A DNA stretch of 64,000 bases from Rhodobacterales bacterium (GTDB lineage Bacteria; Pseudomonadota; Alphaproteobacteria; Rhizobiales; Stappiaceae), in NCBI GenBank assembly GCA_008107755.1, contig VIRH01000090.1:1-64000 (forward strand). Reading direction: 5' to 3'. This document shows, piece after piece, positions 28,835-38,036 of the stretch. Made by a program: the position numbers and the translations under genes. The notes under the pieces were generated by a model. It saw only the letters and a program-made list of their open reading frames with translations, was not told where the DNA came from and ran no database searches. Within the stretch, counting starts at the first letter, position 1. Each line of letters starts with the position of its first letter.

Positions 28835-30160
28835 CTAGGCGCTCACGCGGCTCGACCCGGACGACGACAATTGACTTTTCGCGGCATTTGACGGTCCGAG
28901 TGGCATGATCCGGAGCCGGGTGATCCGGTTCTTTTCACGCCGCAGCACTGTGAAGCGGAAGCCGTGGAAGGTGAAGATCTGCCGTTCTTCGGGAATCATG
29001 CGGGCCTCGTGGATGACGAGCCCGGCAATCGTCGTCGCCTCGTCGTCCGGCAGGCTCCAGTCGGCGGCGCGATTGAGATCGCGGATCGGCACGGACCCAT
29101 CGACGATCACCGAACCGTCCGCCTGCGGTCGCAGGCCTTCCAGCTCCACGTCGTGCTCGTCGGCGATCTCGCCGACGATCTCCTCCAGGATATCCTCCAG
29201 GGTGACGAGACCCATCACTTCGCCGTATTCGTCGACGACGAGCGCAAAATGCGACTTGTGTCGCAGAAAGGCGTTGAGCTGATCCTGCAGGCTCGTCGTG
29301 TCGGGCACGAACCAGGCCGGAGAGGCGATGTCGACGATATCGATGCTGGACGAATCGCCGCCAGCGGCATGAAGGGCGCGCAGCAGATCCTTGGCGTGCA
29401 GGACGCCGACGAAATTGTCGCTCTTCTCCCGCCAGAGCGGCAGGCGCGTATAGGGCGAGGCCAGGGCTGCGTCGACAAGCTTTGCCGCCGGCTCGTCCGC
29501 ATTGAGCGCCACCATGTTGGTCCGGTGGACCATGACATCGGACACTTCCATGTCCGCAAGGTCGAGCAGACCGCCGAGCCGGTCGCGTTCGCCCTTTTCC
29601 AGTCCGCCCTCGATATGCTGCAGATCCACCGCGCCGCGCAGTTCCTCATGGGCGGAAAGCACGAAGGCATCGGCGCCGACATTGACGCCGACCATCCTCA
29701 GGATCATGCGGACGATCCATTCCACGGCCCAGACCACCGGCCCGAAGATCGCAACTGCAAACCGCACTATCGGAGACACCGCGAGAGCGAATTTCTCCGG
29801 ATTCGAAATCGCCCATGTCTTGGGCAGCACCTCGGCGAAGATCAGCACGAGCGCCGTCATGACGAGTGTTGCCAGCGCGACGCCGGCATCGCCGAACAGC
29901 GTCAGGAACACACTGGTCGCCAGGGCCGAAGCCAGGATGTTGACCAGGTTGTTGCCGAGAAGAAGCGCGCCGATCAGACGTTCGCGCGAGGAAATCAGCC
30001 GGGCAGCGAGGCCGGCACGCCAGTCGCCTGTCTTTTCAAGCTGGTGGATACGCGCGCGGGAGGCCGCCGTCAGCGCGGTTTCCGAGCCGGAAAAGAACCC
30101 CGACAGGAACAGAAGCACAAAGATCGCGGCGATCGCCAGCCAGAGAGCCGTTTCCGTCAT
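28835..30160 (-). CDS. CorC/HlyC-type DUF21-CBS membrane protein
   Basis: The 441-residue product has an N-terminal DUF21 (CNNM) region with about four membrane segments (FFSGSETALTAASRARIHQLEK, GNNLVNI, EVLPKTWA), two CBS domains (VMVHRTNMVAL; SHFALVVDEYGEVMGLVTLEDILEEIVGEI) and a C-terminal CorC/HlyC domain. Family members take part in magnesium/cobalt export. Its ATG overlaps the aroB stop by four bases. Confidence 0.93.
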   Translation of the reverse strand: MTETALWLAIAAIFVLLFLSGFFSGSETALTAASRARIHQLEKTGDWRAGLAARLISSRERLIGALLLGNNLVNILASALATSVFLTLFGDAGVALATLVMTALVLIFAEVLPKTWAISNPEKFALAVSPIVRFAVAIFGPVVWAVEWIVRMILRMVGVNVGADAFVLSAHEELRGAVDLQHIEGGLEKGERDRLGGLLDLADMEVSDVMVHRTNMVALNADEPAAKLVDAALASPYTRLPLWREKSDNFVGVLHAKDLLRALHAAGGDSSSIDIVDIASPAWFVPDTTSLQDQLNAFLRHKSHFALVVDEYGEVMGLVTLEDILEEIVGEIADEHDVELEGLRPQADGSVIVDGSVPIRDLNRAADWSLPDDEATTIAGLVIHEARMIPEERQIFTFHGFRFTVLRREKNRITRLRIMPLGPSNAAKSQLSSSGSSRVSA

Positions 30161-31299
30161 GTTTCGAGTTTCTCCTTGAGGAAGTCCGATACGAGGGCCG
30201 GATCGACGCCCTTTTCGACAAAGGCCTCACCGATGCCCCGTGTCAGGATGAAGGTCAGTGCGCCGCGGCTGACCTTCTTGTCCTGCGCAATGATGTCCAG
30301 AAAAGTCTCGACCGGCGGCATCTGGCCCGGAATGTCCTGGATGCGCACGGGCAGCCCGACATCGGACAGGTGCTTGTGCACACGCTCGACCGTGTCCGCG
30401 CCGATCAGGCCGAGACGCTGTGAAAACTCATGGGCCAGCATCATGCCGATGGCAACGCCTTCGCCGTGGACAAGGCGTTCCGTTTCGTAGGACACCGCCG
30501 ATTCCAGCGCATGACCGAAGGTGTGGCCCAGATTGAGCAGCGCGCGGCGGCCGGATTCCAGTTCATCCGCCGCGACCACGTCGGCCTTGGAACGGCACGA
30601 CCTTGCCACGGCCTCGTCCCGGGCTGAACCACCCTTGAAGACCTCGGTCCAGTTGGCCTCGAGCCAGGCGAAGAAATCAGCGTCGCCGAGAAGGCCATAC
30701 TTCGCCACTTCCGCATAGCCGGACCGGAAATCGCGGATCGGCAGCGTATCGAGAACCTCGGTGTCGGCCAGCACCAGCACCGGTTGGTGGAACGCGCCGA
30801 TCAGGTTCTTGCCGAACCGGGCGTTGATGCCGGTCTTGCCGCCGACGGAACTGTCGACCTGCGCCAGAAGGGTCGTCGGAACCTGCACGAAGGACATGCC
30901 CCGGCGCACGCTGGCCGCGACGAAACCTGCCAGATCTCCCGTCACGCCGCCGCCCAGCGCGACGACCGCGTCCCCGCGTTCAAGGCGCGCGCCGAGCACT
31001 TCATCGCAAAGCCGCTCGAATTCCCGGAAGCACTTGCTGCCCTCGCCCTGAGGCACCCTTGCGACGGTGTGAGCGAGCCCGGCAGCATCGAGACTTGCGG
31101 AAAACCTTTTCAGATGCAGCCCGGCAACGGCTTCATCGACGATAACCGCGAGACGCGCGCCCGGAAGGACGTCGGCGATCTCCTGACCGGCCTGGTCGAT
31201 CAGGCCGCGCCCGATCTTGATGTCATAGCTGCGTGCGCCGAGGTCCACCCGTACGGTCCGGCCTTCGGATACGCTTTCGGCAACTGCTGTGTCTGTCAT
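30157..31299 (-). CDS. aroB: 3-dehydroquinate synthase
   Basis: AroB converts DAHP to 3-dehydroquinate using NAD and a divalent metal in the shikimate pathway. The 380-residue product shows ALGGGVTGDLAGFVAAS (NAD-binding), QVPTTLLAQVDSSVGGKTGIN, and LLNLGHTFGHALE with metal-binding histidines. I prefer the ATG at 31299 with GCGGA upstream; an ATG at 31335 has its Shine-Dalgarno sequence too close. It lies between aroK and the CorC-type gene in one operon. Confidence 0.96.
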   Translation of the reverse strand: MTDTAVAESVSEGRTVRVDLGARSYDIKIGRGLIDQAGQEIADVLPGARLAVIVDEAVAGLHLKRFSASLDAAGLAHTVARVPQGEGSKCFREFERLCDEVLGARLERGDAVVALGGGVTGDLAGFVAASVRRGMSFVQVPTTLLAQVDSSVGGKTGINARFGKNLIGAFHQPVLVLADTEVLDTLPIRDFRSGYAEVAKYGLLGDADFFAWLEANWTEVFKGGSARDEAVARSCRSKADVVAADELESGRRALLNLGHTFGHALESAVSYETERLVHGEGVAIGMMLAHEFSQRLGLIGADTVERVHKHLSDVGLPVRIQDIPGQMPPVETFLDIIAQDKKVSRGALTFILTRGIGEAFVEKGVDPALVSDFLKEKLET

Positions 31300-31350
31300 G
31301 AATTCCGCTTTCAACTCGAACTCGTTCCGGCACATCCCTCATTTGACCAA

Positions 31351-31998
31351 TCAGGATGTCATCGGATGGGTCATGCCCTCGCGCTGGCCTTCCGCCGTAT
31401 GATCGGCCAGCGACGCGACGATTTCGTCGACGACGGCCTCATGCGGAACATCCCTGGAGACCACCGTGATGGTGGCCTGCGAATAGACCGGATTACGTTC
31501 AGCCAGCAACCGCCGCATCGTCCCCTCCGGATCGGGGTTCTGCAAAAGCGGCCTGTTGGACCGGCGCCGCACCCGCGCCATCGCCGTGTCCAGATCAACC
31601 TTGAGCCAGACGGACAGGCCATGGGCGGCGATTTCGGCCCGTGTTGCCGCGCTCATGAAGGCGCCCCCGCCGGTTGCCAGAACCAGAGGCCCTTCCCTCA
31701 GCAGCCGTGCGATCACACGCTCCTCGCCGCTGCGAAAATAGGGTTCGCCATGCTCGGCGAAGATCTCCGGCACGGTCATGTTGGCGGCGCGTTCGATCTC
31801 CGAATCGGCATCGACGAAATCCAGGCCGAGCCGATGCGCAAGGCGCTTGCCGACCGTGGATTTTCCGCAGCCCATGATGCCCACCAAAACGATCGACCGC
31901 TGTCCGAGGTCATCGACCAGCCGGGCCAGATCTACGGATTTCGCTTTCTTCCCCGCGGACGATCCTTTCGGTCGTCCCGTCCTGTCGTTTTCTGTCAT
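31351..31998 (-). CDS. aroK: Shikimate kinase
   Basis: The 215-residue product has Walker A GIMGCGKSTVGKRLA, DADSEIE (shikimate and Mg binding), GGGAF, and the lid RRRSNRPLL. It phosphorylates shikimate with ATP. The ~30-residue N-terminal basic extension is typical of rhizobial AroK. It leads the aroK-aroB-corC operon and is divergent from the xerD unit. Confidence 0.96.
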   Translation of the reverse strand: MTENDRTGRPKGSSAGKKAKSVDLARLVDDLGQRSIVLVGIMGCGKSTVGKRLAHRLGLDFVDADSEIERAANMTVPEIFAEHGEPYFRSGEERVIARLLREGPLVLATGGGAFMSAATRAEIAAHGLSVWLKVDLDTAMARVRRRSNRPLLQNPDPEGTMRRLLAERNPVYSQATITVVSRDVPHEAVVDEIVASLADHTAEGQREGMTHPMTS

Positions 31999-32228
31999 GG
32001 CCGCGTTTTAGCATATTCGACAAAAAACACACGGGGGATATGAGCCTGTTTACACCGGTTGCAAGCCCCTGCAACGCTCAGCTCTCTTGCGCGGGCAACC
32101 CGCACTTGAAACAATCCTGCAAGCGATTCGCCCGAAGAAGTGGGCCGACAGATGAAGACGAGACAGGGTGAAGCGAATTCACCTTCATTGACGGGGCCGT
32201 ATCGACGGCCCTTCCCGGGAGACCCGAC

Positions 32229-32372
32229 GTGCCGACGCTGACCCGCTTGCTGCTCGTGCTTCTGCTGCTGGGTGCAATAGGCTACGGAGCGATCTACGCG
32301 CTGGGCAATCTGGTGGAACCGCGCGAACGGGAAATCGAGGTACGCGTTCAGAAGGACGGCTTCGGGCGCTAG
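32229..32372 (+). CDS. Small conserved membrane-anchored protein upstream of xerD
   Basis: A GTG at 32229 with GGGAG seven bases upstream opens a 47-residue frame, [36 protein letters not shown]..., a single membrane helix followed by a short charged tail. From memory, rhizobial genomes carry a similar short protein between aroK and xerD. The xerD ATG lies 21 bases after the stop. No function is known. Confidence 0.65.
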   Translation: MPTLTRLLLVLLLLGAIGYGAIYALGNLVEPREREIEVRVQKDGFGR

Positions 32373-32392
32373 GTAGAAACGGACCCGCTTCG

Positions 32393-33316
32393 ATGGCGAC
32401 AGGCTTCGATCTGGAAAATTTCCTTGAAATGCTGGCGGCCGAACGCGGCGCGGCGGACAACACGCTTGCCGGATATCGGCGAGACCTGGAGGATTTCTCG
32501 GGGTTCCTCGGAAAGACCCGGCTATCCGCGGCAAGCTCCAACGACATTTCGCGCTACATGGGCGACCTCAACCGCCACGGTTTCGCGGAGACATCGCAGG
32601 CTCGCCGCCTCTCGGCCCTGAAGCAGTTCTACAAGTTTCTCTATGCGGAAGGCAGCCGCGAGGACGATCCGACGCGAACCCTCTCGGCTCCGAAGAAACG
32701 CGCCGGCCTGCCCAAGGTCCTGACCGTCGAGGATGTCGATATCCTGATCGAGACCGCCAAGGCCGAGACGGAAAAGGCCCAGAAGAGCGCCGCCGCACGG
32801 CTGCGTGCCCAGCGTCTCTACACCCTGATGGAAGTGCTCTATGCCACCGGCCTGCGCGTTTCGGAACTCGTTGCCCTGCCCGTCACGGCGGCAATGCGCG
32901 ATGCGCGGCTGATCGAGATCAAGGGCAAGGGTGGCAAGGAAAGACTGGTACCGCTTTCCCACGCGGCGCAGGCTGCGATGAAGGACTATGTCGGCTTGCG
33001 CGCGGCAGAGGGTGCCCATGAAAAAAGCCCCTGGCTCTTTCCGTCCCACGGCGACAGCGGACACCTGACCCGCCAGCATTTCGCGCGCGAGCTCAAGGAC
33101 CTCGCCCGCGCGGCCGGACTCGATGCCTCGAAAGTGTCGCCCCACGTGCTGCGCCACGCCTTCGCCTCGCATCTCCTTCAGAACGGCGCTGATCTTCGCG
33201 TGGTGCAGCAACTGCTTGGGCATGCGGACATCTCGACCACCCAGATCTACACCCATGTGCTGGACGAGCGCCTGCGCGAACTGGTGGAAAGCGCGCATCC
33301 TCTTGCGAGGAAGTGA
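32393..33316 (+). CDS. xerD: Site-specific tyrosine recombinase XerD
   Basis: The 307-residue product has the Xer layout: an N-terminal SAM-like DNA-binding domain ([16 protein letters not shown]) and a catalytic domain with Arg155 (ATGLRVSEL), the beta-hairpin Lys ([12 protein letters not shown]), [12 protein letters not shown] (His251, Arg254), [15 protein letters not shown] with Tyr286. XerC/XerD resolve chromosome dimers at dif. The conserved chromosomal context rules out a phage or island integrase. Confidence 0.94.
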   Translation: MATGFDLENFLEMLAAERGAADNTLAGYRRDLEDFSGFLGKTRLSAASSNDISRYMGDLNRHGFAETSQARRLSALKQFYKFLYAEGSREDDPTRTLSAPKKRAGLPKVLTVEDVDILIETAKAETEKAQKSAAARLRAQRLYTLMEVLYATGLRVSELVALPVTAAMRDARLIEIKGKGGKERLVPLSHAAQAAMKDYVGLRAAEGAHEKSPWLFPSHGDSGHLTRQHFARELKDLARAAGLDASKVSPHVLRHAFASHLLQNGADLRVVQQLLGHADISTTQIYTHVLDERLRELVESAHPLARK

Positions 33317-33498
33317 CTGCCGATTCCAGATCGTTGTTCGAAGATCCGAAGGCCAAGCCCCCTGCGGCGGTCATCCCCGACTTGATGTCAGGCCAAGACA
33401 AGGGTTGGCCAGGTTGACCTTCGGATTCCCTCTATTGCACTGCAGCAAACGCGGCCTTACACTCCGCTGCCTAAATTTTTTGCACCGGACTTCGATAC

Positions 33499-35127
33499 AT
33501 GCTGCTGCCCGCTGGCGACTACGACACGCTGCGATCGCAATTTCGCTGGGATATTCCCGAGACCTACAACATCGCTGGCGCCGTCAGCGACGCCTGGGCT
33601 GGGACGGACCCCGGCCGGCTGGCGATCCGGCAGATTCTGGACAACGGATCCCGGCGGGACTGGAGCCATCTTGAACTCAACCGGACCGCCAATCGCCTTG
33701 CCAATGCCTTTCAGGCAAAGGGGGTGAAACCCGGCGACCGCGTTGCCCTGCTCCTGCCGCAGATCCCGCAAACCGCCATCGCCCATATCGCTGCCTACAA
33801 GGCCGGAGCCATTGCGGTTCCGCTGGCATCGCTCTTCGGTCTGGAAGCCCTGCGCTACCGTCTGTCCGACGCAGGCGCCAAAGTTCTGATTACCGACACG
33901 GCCGGGCTTGAGAAGCTCGCGGAGATCCGGGACGACCTGCCGGAGCTTCAGCTGGTCGTCTCCGTGGATGGGGCCGCGGACGGCGCCCTTGCCTTCGACG
34001 ATCTTCTTTCCGCCGCCTCCGACCAGTTCGAAACCCTGACCGGCTCGCCCGATACGCCCGCGCTGATGATCTATACATCCGGCACGACGGGACAGCCCAA
34101 GGGCGTCCTGCATGGTCACCGGGTTCTGCTCGGCCACATGCCGGGCATCGAGCTGTCGCAGAATTTCCTCGGGCAGCCAGGTGACCTCCTCTGGACACCG
34201 GCCGACTGGGCCTGGGCCGGCGGACTGCTGAACGCCCTGTTCCCGGCGCTTTGCCTCGGGGTGCCGGTGGTCTGCCATGCGTCGCGCAAGTTCGATCCGG
34301 AGTTCGCCTTCCACCTTCTCGAAAGGCAGGGCATCCGCAACGCCTTCATTCCGCCCACCGCCTTGAAGATGCTGCGGTCGGTGCCCTCACCCGCCTCCCG
34401 GTTCGAGCTGCACTGGCGCAGCGTCGGCTCCGCGGGAGAAGCGCTCGGGCGGGAAACCTACGACTGGTTTGCAGGTGAATTCGGGTTTCCGATCAACGAA
34501 TTCTACGGCCAGACCGAATGCAACGCGGTCCTGGGGTCCGCCGCCGCCCTTGGCGTCAGCCGGGCAGGCGCAATCGGCAAGGCAACGCCCGGCCATGTGG
34601 TCGCGATCGTTGATGATGCCGGCAGAGCCCTGCCGCCCGACACCCTCGGCCAGATCGCAATCCGCAGGCCCGACCCGGTGATGTTTCTGCGGTACTGGAA
34701 CAAGCCGGAGGAAACGGCCGAGAAGTTCGTTGGCGACTGGATGATCACCGGCGACCAGGGCATGATCGACGCCGACGGCTATATCCGCTTCATCGGGCGC
34801 GACGACGATATCATCACCTCGGCCAGCTACCGCATCGGCCCGGGGGAAATTGAAGACTGCCTTCTGAAACATCCGTCCGTCGCGCTTGCTGCCGCCATCG
34901 GCAAACCTGATCCGCTGCGCACCGAAATCGTCAAGGCCTACGTCGTTCTGAAGCCGGGCGAGAGCGGAGGGGAAACTCTCAAGCAAGAGATACGTACCTT
35001 CGTGCGCGAGCGGCTGTCGGCGCATGAATATCCGCGCGAGATCGAATTCGTCCGCTCGCTGCCGATGACGACCACCGGCAAGATCATCCGACGGGACCTG
35101 CGCGACCGCGCCGAAGCCGAGACCTGA
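33499..35127 (+). CDS. AMP-dependent acyl-CoA synthetase
   Basis: The 542-residue enzyme shows the adenylation P-loop IYTSGTTGQPKGVLHGH (about residues 190-206), YGQTECN, GDWMITGDQGMIDADGYIRFIGRDDDIITSASYRIGP and the C-terminal catalytic Lys in TTTGKIIRRDL. It activates a carboxylic acid to acyl-CoA via acyl-AMP; the text resembles the medium-chain (AcsM-like) group. Its last 44 bases overlap the 3' end of the opposing acetyltransferase gene. Confidence 0.92.
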   Translation: MLLPAGDYDTLRSQFRWDIPETYNIAGAVSDAWAGTDPGRLAIRQILDNGSRRDWSHLELNRTANRLANAFQAKGVKPGDRVALLLPQIPQTAIAHIAAYKAGAIAVPLASLFGLEALRYRLSDAGAKVLITDTAGLEKLAEIRDDLPELQLVVSVDGAADGALAFDDLLSAASDQFETLTGSPDTPALMIYTSGTTGQPKGVLHGHRVLLGHMPGIELSQNFLGQPGDLLWTPADWAWAGGLLNALFPALCLGVPVVCHASRKFDPEFAFHLLERQGIRNAFIPPTALKMLRSVPSPASRFELHWRSVGSAGEALGRETYDWFAGEFGFPINEFYGQTECNAVLGSAAALGVSRAGAIGKATPGHVVAIVDDAGRALPPDTLGQIAIRRPDPVMFLRYWNKPEETAEKFVGDWMITGDQGMIDADGYIRFIGRDDDIITSASYRIGPGEIEDCLLKHPSVALAAAIGKPDPLRTEIVKAYVVLKPGESGGETLKQEIRTFVRERLSAHEYPREIEFVRSLPMTTTGKIIRRDLRDRAEAET

Positions 35128-36232
35128 TCGCGCGCGCCCCGGCGCGCAACTTTTGCTCCGCCGCGATGTCCGCCAGACAGGCGGACAGTTTCAGCGATGC
35201 CCCCGGGCCGAAGGCAAACACCATGGTTCCCAATTCCAGCCGCCCGCGCCACAAGGGCTCGATCATCGAATGCCCCGGGATAGCGAGGGAATCGGCGAGC
35301 CTGAAACCCGGCATCGCGAGATTGCGACGGAAGGCCTCCAGCGCGAGCTGGCTACCCGGCGAATACCGGGCGAACGCCTCGTCGAAGGCAATCTTCCAGG
35401 CGAAGACATTGCCAGCATCAATGATCAGAACAAGCGCTGCGACCAGCGTCTCGCCCGCCCACAGTTGATCGATCCGTATCCGCCCGGCAGCTGCGAGAGC
35501 ATCGACCACCGCGCGCGAAAAGATGCCAGTGCCTTCACGGCTGGCGAGAGCGCTGCCCCCGCGCCCTTTCCAGCCCGATGCCTCGAGCTTCAGAAAGGCC
35601 TCAAACGCCTCGGCGGCGGCCGCCCCCTCGACACTGTCGAAACGGGCCTCACCATGATCGGCGAGACGGCGCAAAAGCCGCCGCATTTCCTTGCGTTTCT
35701 TGCCGCTGAGCGCATTTTCGAACTGATCCTCACCAAGTGCGCCTGCATCATGACACGCGCGCTCGGAAACCGAGGCAACGGCAATGCGCCCACCGCCCGC
35801 CGACCTCAGTCGGGCGGCCGTCTGCGAGACCAGCGGCAGATAGGGAATGGCGAGCAGACCTCCGGCACCCGCCGCAGCGGAGACCATCATCGCGACCGCT
35901 GCATCGGTCGCGTCGGGGTGGAGCAGCGGCAATCCAACCGGCCCATATTCGCTAGACCAGCTGGAGCGAAGCGGAATGGCCAGCCCTGCGCGGCGCCCGC
36001 CGACCGGCATGGCCGCCAGCCATCGTCCGCCGGTCTTTTCCCGAACGACGGCGAGCCGGACAGGTTTTTGGGACATGGACGTCAGGAACGGGCGGAGAAA
36101 CCCCGGCGAGAAGAACGGGTTCGGGTCGATGGCCTCGTCGCAGAGCTCCTGCCAGTCACCCGTCGGCGTCTGCCGGTCTCGGGGATCGAGAAGAAGAACC
36201 TCAAGCGCGTCTTTATCGGCATCAGCGGTCAA
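35084..36232 (-). CDS. CelD/BcsL-type GNAT acetyltransferase
   Basis: The 382-residue product resembles the Acetyltransf_6 (CelD/BcsL) family: ELCDEAIDPNPFFSPGFLRPF near the N terminus and LWAGETLVAALVLIIDAGNVFAWKIAFDEAFARYSPGSQL near the C terminus. Such enzymes often act with surface polysaccharide genes, which fits the flippase gene upstream. I take the TTG at 36232, which overlaps the flippase stop and has GGAG upstream; no ATG is available. The far N-terminal frame up to 36364 lies inside the flippase gene and looks non-coding. Confidence 0.82.
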   Translation of the reverse strand: MTADADKDALEVLLLDPRDRQTPTGDWQELCDEAIDPNPFFSPGFLRPFLTSMSQKPVRLAVVREKTGGRWLAAMPVGGRRAGLAIPLRSSWSSEYGPVGLPLLHPDATDAAVAMMVSAAAGAGGLLAIPYLPLVSQTAARLRSAGGGRIAVASVSERACHDAGALGEDQFENALSGKKRKEMRRLLRRLADHGEARFDSVEGAAAAEAFEAFLKLEASGWKGRGGSALASREGTGIFSRAVVDALAAAGRIRIDQLWAGETLVAALVLIIDAGNVFAWKIAFDEAFARYSPGSQLALEAFRRNLAMPGFRLADSLAIPGHSMIEPLWRGRLELGTMVFAFGPGASLKLSACLADIAAEQKLRAGARAIRSRLRRGRAGPVG

Positions 36233-37646
36233 CCGGCCGGCTCCTGTGCGTGAGCAGCAACGCGAGAACGAAGGTCGTGATCCCGAGCGATCGTTTCGAC
36301 ACCAGCGCCAGGGCCGTCGCCTCGAAGATGATGGCAAGGCTGGTCGCGATGGCCGCGCCGGCAAGGCCGAATAGCGGGATGAAGATCAGATTGAGCAGAA
36401 CGTTCAGCAGGAAGGTGCCGGCATAGATGAAGGCGCAGGCCCGCTGATTGCCGGTCATCGTCAGAAGGGCATCCGCCGGACCGACCGACGCTCTGGCCAA
36501 GACCCCGATCATCAAAAGCGCAATCAGGGGATAGCCGCTTTCGAAATGGCTGCCGAAAAGACGCAGGAGAAGCGGAGCCACCAGCAACAGCCCGGCACCG
36601 GCAGCAAGCGACGGCCAGAAGGTCCAATGGGTCGCCTTGCGGCTGTAGTCCGCAAGGCCCGCCTGATCGTCGTTCTGGGTATAGCCGGAGAAGCGGTGCG
36701 CGGACGCGGCACGGACGGCGAAATAGACAAAATGCACCAGGGCGAGGGTCTTGGAGGCCGCGAAATAGACCGCGACCCTGTCCGGATCCTCGAACAGGCT
36801 GACCATGATGACGTCCGCGCTGGTGATCAGCTGGAGAAAACCGTCAACCATCAGCATCGGCATGGAGATCGCGAGCCAGACCTTCATGTCGCGCCGGTGC
36901 GCACCTGCCGGGACGTTGGGAGCCAGACGCCGGCCCAGATGCGCGAACTGGTAGGCCGCCACGAGCACGGTCGCCGTGACCGCGATGAACGTGGTCATCA
37001 GCGCATCGGCGCGAAAGCCGGCGAAAACCGCCAGGACGAGAAGCAGAAGAATGATCAGGGGCCGCCATATATAGGTCGGCAGCATCGCAAGCGACGTCCA
37101 GTCGTAGCTGCGGGCGATACCGTCCTGAACGAGACCGAATGCAAAGAACGGAAGCGCGGGCAGCACCGCCATCAGCGGATAGACGTAGGCCGGATCGATG
37201 ACCGATCGGAACAGGTAGACCAGCAGGATACCGACAGCCGCGATGACCGACCCGAGACCGAAGGCGGCAAGCCGGCTTGTCACGAGAAACCCCCGCAACC
37301 GATCCATGTCGCCCGCCTGCCGGTATTGCGGCAGAAACCGGCTGGCCGATGTGGAGAACCCGCCACAGGCCACCACGCCGAGCACAATGACGAACGTCCA
37401 CGCCACCGCGTAGATTCCATAGTCGTGTGCGCCCATCAGGCGCGCAAGGACAATCTGGGAAAGATACGCGAGTGCGGCGCCCGCGATGCGGATCGCGAAT
37501 GTGGATACGGCCATTCGGCCGGCGGCGAAGCCATCGGAGCCGGATGTCCGAAGGAAACCGGCGAGCCAGCCGGGCCCCTTGCCGCGCAACGGGCCCCAGG
37601 CATCACAATGCAACCGTTTTGTCCAGGCGTTGGAAGAAAATCGCAA
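36222..37646 (-). CDS. Polysaccharide flippase (PST/oligosaccharide flippase family)
   Basis: The 474-residue frame has about 12-14 membrane segments. The first is preceded by GRMAVSTFAIRIAGAALAYLSQIVLARLMGAHDYGIYAVAW, the Wzx-like start, followed by FSTSASRFLPQYRQAGD. It should move lipid-linked oligosaccharide across the inner membrane. The frame opens at TTG 37646; the ATG at 37514 (MAVSTFAIRI) or the TTG at 37610 may be the real start. It is coupled to the acetyltransferase gene. Confidence 0.85.
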   Translation of the reverse strand: MRFSSNAWTKRLHCDAWGPLRGKGPGWLAGFLRTSGSDGFAAGRMAVSTFAIRIAGAALAYLSQIVLARLMGAHDYGIYAVAWTFVIVLGVVACGGFSTSASRFLPQYRQAGDMDRLRGFLVTSRLAAFGLGSVIAAVGILLVYLFRSVIDPAYVYPLMAVLPALPFFAFGLVQDGIARSYDWTSLAMLPTYIWRPLIILLLLVLAVFAGFRADALMTTFIAVTATVLVAAYQFAHLGRRLAPNVPAGAHRRDMKVWLAISMPMLMVDGFLQLITSADVIMVSLFEDPDRVAVYFAASKTLALVHFVYFAVRAASAHRFSGYTQNDDQAGLADYSRKATHWTFWPSLAAGAGLLLVAPLLLRLFGSHFESGYPLIALLMIGVLARASVGPADALLTMTGNQRACAFIYAGTFLLNVLLNLIFIPLFGLAGAAIATSLAIIFEATALALVSKRSLGITTFVLALLLTHRSRPVDR

Positions 37647-37826
37647 GTCCGGGCCCCAATGGATAAAGTTCCGTATTTATGACATGCCGGGACTTAATAT
37701 TCCGTCGCTTTTTGGGTCCCTGCTTCCGTTGCGGATTGTGCTGCGTTTGATCGGCGCCCGATCCACGACTTTCCGGTCAGGCACGCGGTTCTCGAGCGGT
37801 GACCCAGGCGCACGGTTTCAACCCGC

Positions 37827-37872
37827 TTGACAGGGGACGGGAATCACCCGCATATTAGAACAAATCGTGAAC
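37827..37872 (+). promoter_or_regulatory. Candidate LexA-controlled promoter (SOS box)
   Basis: TTGACA (37827-37832) lies 18 bases before CATATT (37851-37856), a plausible sigma-70 promoter. GAACAAATCGTGAAC (37858-37872) exactly fits the alphaproteobacterial LexA direct repeat GAAC-N7-GAAC (GTTC-N7-GTTC on the other strand) and sits over the expected start point, as in repressed SOS promoters. The plus-strand target would be the short unit ending at the hairpin near 37995; the flippase gene begins 210 bases away on the other strand. Confidence 0.6.
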
Positions 37873-38006
37873 AAGTACTTTTGCCCAGCGGGCAAGATTT
37901 CATTGATTTCAGCTTGCGGAAGATGAGGGCAGCCTCCCCTTCGATCCGCGAAGCAGGCTCCGGTCCCTGCCCCGCCGCCATCCGCAGGGACCGGATGCCC
38001 CCTTTT
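37873..38006 (+). ncRNA. Candidate SOS-controlled small RNA
   Basis: Between the promoter/SOS box and an intrinsic-terminator-like structure lie about 120 bases with no credible protein frame on this strand. The hairpin arms TCCGGTCCCTGC (37959-37970) and GCAGGGACCGGA (37984-37995) are perfectly complementary and are followed by CCCCCTTTTGTTCCC. No plus-strand gene lies upstream that would need this terminator. Existence of the RNA is inference. Confidence 0.35.
37959..38006 (+). terminator. Orphan hairpin with T-rich tail
   Basis: Perfect 12-bp arms (37959-37970, 37984-37995) with a 13-base loop are followed by TG, five C and a T-rich stretch. It serves no recognised plus-strand gene. On the minus strand no T-tract follows, so it is less likely to be the ychJ terminator. 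Confidence 0.5.
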
Positions 38007-38036
38007 GTTCCCTTGTTTCTCTTCGGCGACTTCGCC

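Larger units (their letters stand above)
37647..38036. other. Intergenic region with SOS box and orphan hairpin
   Basis: The left ~150 bases show nothing clear. At 37827-37872 a TTGACA/CATATT promoter pattern and a GAAC-N7-GAAC box overlap, and at 37959-38006 a strong hairpin precedes a T-rich run (see separate entries). No credible protein lies between them; the frame at 37923-38108 runs antisense into ychJ. Confidence 0.6.

Noticed and set aside
32393..33316. XerD as an integrase of a mobile element
   Set aside because: Gene order (aroK, small protein, xerD) and full Xer motifs fit the housekeeping recombinase.
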